A DNA stretch of 64,000 nucleotides, taken from positions 5,812,501 through 5,876,500 of the forward strand of contig JASJZH010000001.1 in the NCBI GenBank assembly GCA_037178975.1, written 5' to 3'. The first letter of the stretch is position 1. Every line of letters begins with the position of its first letter. Source of the DNA: Oscheius tipulae. Taxonomy: Eukaryota > Nematoda > Chromadorea > Rhabditida > Rhabditidae. The notes under the pieces were generated by a model, which saw nothing but the letters and a program-made list of their open reading frames with translations, made no database searches and was not told the DNA's origin. Positions 58,778 through 64,000 of this stretch are shown here, piece after piece. A program made the position numbers and the translations under genes.

Positions 58778-59851
58778 ACGGTATCCAGCTTTCGCGACAT
58801 AAGTAGAAAGAACACAAAGACCTAAACCAGAGAAGAATAAAAACATTTGATAACTAAACAGCTTTTCTTCCACAACAGTGAAACGGGCATAATTTATGTT
58901 GTAGAATGGCTTGCATCCATGCTGAAATTTGAAAAACATTTAAAACAAATTGGAAGAACTAACCTGGTCCATATAGTACAGTATTCTAACATCATCCGCT
59001 ACAAAATTCTGGAACATGGGAATGAATCCGACCAAAAAGATAGCAGACAGCGAAAATTGTAGCACGCTGATAATCAATTGTACAGGTGTTAGCTCGAACG
59101 GTATCAGTGCGTATTCTCTCCAGACGAAACTGACAACTATGCAGACAGCATTTAACAACAGACTGAGGAAGTATAGCAGTTGGAGAAGATTGCCATTTTT
59201 TGGAAGAAGCTCCCCCAGAATGCCGCTGAACTGCGTAGCACACGCAATTTCCAGAGTTGTTGGACAAATGAGGCAATCGATGACATCGAATAGATAGACA
59301 GAAAACTGGAAAAAGGACAGTTATTGATGTAACATCCAGCTATTAGGTTTGGCACATCTGACACGAGCCACACCCGCACTCTCTCGGATGAAAAGCCTAT
59401 CTGATTTAGCGCAGTGTCCCAATTCAGACAGATTTCAACGCTCTTCCGATTCATCAGGCAAAGTAAACTTAGTGCGGTACCCTTAAACTCCAATGATTCG
59501 CAGACCATGCCCGGGCTTGAAAGAGCTTTCGCGAAGTAGGCAGAAAAAAGGAGTAGGGAACAATACTGCTTTTGGTCCAGCGTCTCCACTCAGATTCTGC
59601 ACTTTACGTATCCACCACGACATTTCTTTGTAAAGCGATCTGAACCAATCCCTTTCTTATGTACTCGTATCATTTTCGCAATCCGTACTCTCTAATCTTT
59701 GGTCAAAAAGTAAACTCACTGTATTAACGAGGACTAAATATTTGTAGCGATACATATTCTGACTCTTTTTCCAAATAATGAAACTAAGGAGGATAGTGCA
59801 TAAGGTTGATGGAAAGAACAAAACCATAACAGCCAGACGAAGTTGGGACAT
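58778..59851 (-). CDS. Unrecognised multi-pass membrane protein, 3' end not found
   Basis: Three exons are well supported and all are phase 0: 59720-59851 (MSQLRLAVMVLFFPSTLCTI, one helix), 58964-59305 (114 residues, about three helices, ending FQNFVADDVRILYYMDQ) and 58778-58921 (48 residues, one helix, FLFFSGLGLCVLSTYV). A further exon lies between about 59360 and 59584 in the frame containing YCSLLLFSAYFAKALSS; its borders are uncertain. Downstream exons below 58778 are not identified. The layout, with short loops and many helices, would suit a nematode-type serpentine receptor or a transporter, but no family motif is visible. Function unknown. Confidence 0.6.
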
Positions 59852-61781
59852 TTTAAAGAAAGGGTAACAATTATTTCGTTCAGTCGTTCCAGCTGTCGAT
59901 TAAGTCAATTGTCGCTATAACTTCTTGTCGTTTGTGTGCTCTAGAAAAGCGAAGATTGGTCATGAACGGGGAAATTCAATCTGAAAATTTTGCAGTGAGA
60001 CAGAAGACGTGTCAGACATTTAATTAGGTGAGAAATTTAATCGGTATTAGAAAGGTAGGTGGCAAGAAAGTAAAGATCGAGAAGAGATCTACAGGATATT
60101 GCAGCATGGCTTCCATATAGTGCAGAACTGGAAATGGCTAAAAGGGCGCGCCACGTGCGCAAGATGCATTTTCGGGGAACGAGAACCTATACCATCGGAT
60201 TCAGCGTGAAAAATTGCCAATTGGAACATAAAGTCACGTCGATATGTGGAAAAAATAAAAAAAATTGGCGAAATCTCAGTTGTCAAAAACGTCCTCCGTC
60301 TGGTGTACGCGTCTTTGAGAAACATTTTGCTCTGCATTGCCCACTCCCACACGCCGGAGCATCCTACAGGGGACTAGATGTTTACATTATGTCTGAACAA
60401 TTGAATAAAAAAACACAGCGGAAGCTTCTTCTGCAGCTTATTCTTTAAAAAAAAATCGTGAATCGCAATCTACTTTTCTGCATTTCGCAGTCATTCCCAA
60501 AAATGTACTGGTATTCTGTAACTGTGCCAAGAAGGGTGTGCTTATGTGCGCCTGCTTTAGGACATTGTCCTTGTGTGTGGCTGCATTGTACGCACAGAGA
60601 CTTTAGGCTAACAAGTAAGCTATCGCCCCTATCGGGCGAAAGAAGCCCTTTATCAATCTGTCCCCGTAACTTTCTCCTGTTGTCGTGCAATTCAGTCTTT
60701 AGCACACCCTTGTCACTCTGTTACCACGAATAATTGTGATTCTGTACCTATTGAGGACCCTAAAACAATAAAACGATATAGTTCACAGTTAATAAACTGT
60801 TTGGGTCCATGTTCAAGCTTCGCATTATCTGTCCCAGTTGGCTCATGCTATCGTCCCCTTTGCCCTCTATCTCAGTTCCCATCGTTCCCCTCGGGGCTAC
60901 AGTATTCTTTGTCAACCTTATACCTTTGAATTGTCCGTTTGTTTTTTGTGTTTGGAAACGATCAATGAACCTTTTAAGGTAGATAACCATTTCACAGTAG
61001 CATCGCTCAGCTTGGTTCGTCATCTCTGGTTGCCTGTCTTTTGAGACTTGACAAAGAATTGAATGAGAAAAAAAAATCCCGGAGCAAAGCAACAGATGAA
61101 GACAAGAAATGGGATTGATAACGAGAGAAGTAAACGCAGAGTTTCCAGTGAATAAATTTATCTACCAATTATGCAAAGGAACAAATGAATTACAAAATAA
61201 ATCACTAAGATTTGACAAGAATATACAATTTGAAATGCTTAAAGTACAAAAAAACTGACAGTGATCCGATGACAACTCTTGTTCCTCCCCTTTAAAGCAT
61301 CTGGCGTGTGTATTTTGAACGTCCGACGGGGGTTTACAGCGTTTTTTCGCCGATTTCTCACTATGGTTCTCACATGGTTAGAAATTAGCGCCAATTCTCA
61401 TCCACTGTGATGCAGTAGCCAACGAAAACAGCATTACCTTTTTCCCCAATAGTTTCTATTAGAAATTATCCTATTTTTACTGATCTGGCATCAGCCTTAT
61501 GGTAAGGGGAAAATGAGCATGTGCTTTGGGCTTCCATTCGAAACAGATGCTTTTCGGCATTTGACAAATAGCTCGCCGACTTTTTCCTGTTTTCATGGTT
61601 AGAAATTCAAGCCAATGAGAAATTTAAGTCAATGATCTTCATTTACACCTTTGACGTTGCATTCTCATAGCCCGTCTTATCTATTTCTTCAGCAGACTTT
61701 TTCGTTTTTGTCTCTCCGTTGTTACTCATACATTGAAGAAAGTAAGAGAACGGCTAGTCTTATTGTTCGACTCAGCCCATC
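59852..61781. other. Intergenic region, no gene supported
   Basis: AT-rich, 1.9 kb. Overlapping open frames on both strands at 60445-60733 and one at 60760-61092 (110 codons, minus) are not supported by splice signals or domains. Confidence 0.4.
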
Positions 61782-62241
61782 ATGCCGCCTAACGGTAACA
61801 TAATTCGTCCGATAAATAAACAAAAGTTCTTTAAGCATTTGATCCATTACTTGAATTCATTGATAACAGAGGATTCAAGCAATCCGCAACAATTCTTCGC
61901 TCCCACCTGGATGAAGGAAATTTTAATGCGTTCGAAGTATTGGCATCACCGGAGAAAGATATTGATGTCCCGCTGTTTTGTTTGATCAATGATATTGGAG
62001 TTGCTGGAAATGGGGTGGACCTTATGGATGTGGGCCAGTTAAAAACTGATATCTCTCTTCTTCAAAGCAAGAAAAAAGTAAGTATGTTTATATGTTTGTA
62101 GCTTTATGTTATTCACGCAAACTGAGCCGCCAACTTTACTTTAAAAAAACACTTATACGTAGCCGTTATTTAAAGGGTCCTAAGGGAAAGCTTTCCTCCG
62201 GGACTGTATCAAAAGATGGTAGCGCGGTTTCAGATAGTTGA
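61782..62241 (+). CDS. Short protein with LisH-like motif, possibly truncated
   Basis: Exon 1 (61782-61794, MPPN) joins through a 41-nt intron to 61836-62077 and then probably to 62176-62241, giving about 106 residues. The segment DPLLEFIDNRGFKQSATILR fits the LisH dimerisation helix pattern (L-x2-FL-x3-G-x3-SA-x2-L). Acidic and hydrophobic residues follow, then a Lys/Ser tail (QSKKKGPKGKLSSG). LisH motifs usually open longer proteins (TAF5, WD-repeat or microtubule proteins), and no such domain follows here. The next features are on the minus strand and include a retroelement, so the gene may be cut short. The acceptor of exon 3 is weak. Confidence 0.5.
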
Positions 62242-62272
62242 ACGTGGTTGAAAATGTGACAAATCAGTTTGA

Positions 62273-62785
62273 TCACCAATTGGAAAGAGCTTTCTGAAGT
62301 CTAGGAGCTACCGTTGTTTTTCGTTCAAACTCAACGTTCGATGGCGCATAGCGCGGAGAATTAGTCTCAAGATGTTCGTAGGGCAGACGGTTATTATAAG
62401 AAGATAGTCTATTGTGAATTGAGAGTCTGTATGCGTCTATCCTACGATATATATTACCGTTCACTAATGGTTCGAATACTAGTTTATTGGTTGGGGTATA
62501 GAGAGATATAGAAGGTGTTACATGATTACAGCGAGGAAGCCACACACTTACATACGAACACGCGAGCACACGAGTCAAAAGGTCCTCCTCTTGGAGGCGG
62601 GGAATCTGGTCAAAAGGTCGGGAGCGACACTCCCCAGACAAAAAGATTTCGTACTTGGTCTCCCGGTATGGGTTCAAGAACTTATGGTTGGTAGTTTCTA
62701 ACTGGACTTTACGAACATGACCGAGTGCCCGCACAGCTGATCCCCGGTATGGTTTTTTGGATCCACTGTGCGCCTCTGCCGCCAA
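62273..62785 (-). CDS. Open frame of unknown nature near a retroelement
   Basis: 170 uninterrupted codons, rich in Arg, Asn, Pro and Tyr, with no transmembrane segment or recognised domain. It lies on the same strand as, and about 450 nt downstream of, the gag-like frame. It could be a degraded part of the same element or a chance frame. Confidence 0.25.
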   Translation of the reverse strand: MAAEAHSGSKKPYRGSAVRALGHVRKVQLETTNHKFLNPYRETKYEIFLSGECRSRPFDQIPRLQEEDLLTRVLACSYVSVWLPRCNHVTPSISLYTPTNKLVFEPLVNGNIYRRIDAYRLSIHNRLSSYNNRLPYEHLETNSPRYAPSNVEFERKTTVAPRLQKALSNW

Positions 62786-63230
62786 GTCCGCGCGCTAGAT
62801 AGCGCTGGTCACACTTAAACGTGAGCCCAGAGTCTCACGCCAGAGGTGGGCCCAGGCTTCTACGACCACTCAGGGCGCGCCCGTCCAGTTTCTACGAAAC
62901 TTGGTGTATTTCGTTCTTGATTCAAAGTGGTTTGAGGTCGATTGGTTTGTAGTTTTGTCTGGTTTGTAGTCGTGTCCGGTTATTGGTTACAATGTTCAGA
63001 ACGATAAGGTGCTAACAAAGGGAGAAGGTCTAAATAAAAATAGTAGTTCAACGAAGGGTCTTCTTCCTTGATTGTGTTGATATTCTAAAAAGTGATTAGA
63101 AGTCAATTTTTTGTGGTATCGGTTACAAAAGAAAAGACAATATTGATGAGGTTATCGTCTGTAGCCGGGTCACAAGAGGGTGAAGGGTCTCGAAAAATAT
63201 AAAGGCTAGGTCTTTAGGTTAGAGTTTAGG

Positions 63231-63746
63231 TTAGAGACCGTGGAGGCTGCTGTGGTGTGGGCCCCTACATCGCTTGCAGGCAATTTTACTATAGCACTGA
63301 TCAGTTGAGTGACTACTAGCGGTACATATGGTACAAAGGTTCTTGTCTGCAAGCAAGTAAAATCTGGTTCTGGGTGAGCTAATTACGGTGCAGTCCTGGC
63401 TGCGATGTGGTCCGGTACAATATACACATGGTTTAGGAGTGAGAGGTTTCTTGTACTGGTTGGGACGAAATGTGGGGCTTGCTCGACCCACGTTCCTTCC
63501 CATTATGGTCTTCAACCAGCTCTCGAACTGGTTGATGGTTGGTTCTGGTGGTGGATTTGTTGCAGCTGGTTCTTGCTGCTGTACAGGTCGCTCTGGTGGC
63601 GACGGATCTCGATAGATCTCATTCTGCGGTTTCGGGTTCACTGTCTCCAATAGTTTGTCCAGTTTTACGTGAAGCAGCTCAACTGATTCCAATAGTCGAA
63701 CAATCTCGATTTCTTCGACGTTCATTTCCGCCATTTGAGCATCCAA
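63231..63746 (-). mobile_element. Bel/Pao-like LTR retrotransposon gag fragment
   Basis: 171 codons. The N-terminal half has a helical segment and a Pro/Gln-rich linker. The C-terminal half has Cys/His knuckles in the Bel/Pao arrangement: CVYCTGPHRSQDC, then CTICTASSHSTDQC and CKRCRGPHHSSLH. In intact elements the knuckles are followed by an aspartic protease and reverse transcriptase; here a stop follows immediately at 63231 and no pol is seen in the next 1 kb. LTRs were not identified, partly because the window ends 250 nt upstream. Confidence 0.75.
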
Positions 63747-64000
63747 TTTGCTTTGGGTAGTGCTTCAGTTGACATGGTTTACCTGGACGGTGCGGTACTA
63801 AATGTAGTTAGACAGAAGAAAATAGGACAAGATGTGAATAGTATGACTGGTATGGTATAAAAGGTGCGGTATGGTCCTTAAAATCTTTTGGTGAGTTTAA
63901 AAATGGTTTTAATCAAAAGTTTGATCAAGAGTTCTCATAAAATTCAAAACAGTCATCCGCAGTGGTCCAAAATCTGGCCACTTGAGCCCTCTAAACTCGA
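63747..64000. other. Upstream flank of the gag-like fragment
   Basis: AT-rich, no gene. It could contain the 5' leader and part of an LTR of the minus-strand element, but no terminal repeat can be tested within the window. Confidence 0.3.

Noticed and set aside
60760..61092. 110-codon minus-strand open frame
   Set aside because: No recognisable motif, no splice signals, AT-rich surroundings.
1..64000. CRISPR array or prokaryotic defence system
   Set aside because: No regularly spaced direct repeats. Introns, myosin, dynein and COX6C show the DNA is animal nuclear.

Overview
The window is invertebrate metazoan nuclear DNA. Protein-coding genes are cut by many very short introns (often 31-50 nt), with acceptors reading TTTTCAG or TTTTAG, and there are no bacterial-style operons or ribosome binding sites. 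Several start codons lie 0-5 nt after a good 3' splice acceptor, which suggests spliced-leader trans-splicing. Together with RTE-like and Bel/Pao-like retroelements this fits a nematode or flatworm. I lean weakly to nematode but cannot fix the taxon from sequence alone.

Layout, left to right: a 5'-truncated non-muscle myosin II heavy chain (+, to 7325); a multi-pass membrane protein possibly related to Bax inhibitor-1 (-, 7536-8693); a four-helix LAPTM-like membrane protein with a PPxY tail (+, 9454-11717); a small Cys/His-rich protein (-, about 11771-12334) just downstream of COX6C (-, 12454-13248); adenylosuccinate synthetase (+, 15634-17320); a shortened gamma-butyrobetaine/trimethyllysine dioxygenase-like gene that lacks its iron ligands (+, 19726-21139); a SUV39-type histone H3K9 methyltransferase (+, 21433-24434); the endosomal co-chaperone RME-8/DNAJC13 (-, 25051-34860); the retrograde intraflagellar transport motor DYNC2H1 (+, 35526-52444); and a HAD phosphatase (-, 52602-54874).

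The last 9 kb is gene-poor. It holds an RTE-like LINE relic (about 56882-57290), an unrecognised multi-pass membrane gene (-, 58778-59851), a short gene with a LisH-like motif (+, 61782-62241) and a Bel/Pao-like gag fragment (-, 63231-63746).

The genes are mostly unrelated housekeeping, cytoskeletal and chromatin functions. Two same-strand pairs have operon-like spacing: COX6C to the Cys-rich gene (119 nt) and the dioxygenase-like gene to SUV39 (293 nt). The most unusual content is between and inside genes: about ten tRNA-like (SINE-type) sequences, a dispersed hairpin family, two TIR-bounded MITE-like elements inside introns, further long inverted repeats, and likely GC-AG introns, one of which removes an otherwise in-frame stop from the dynein gene.
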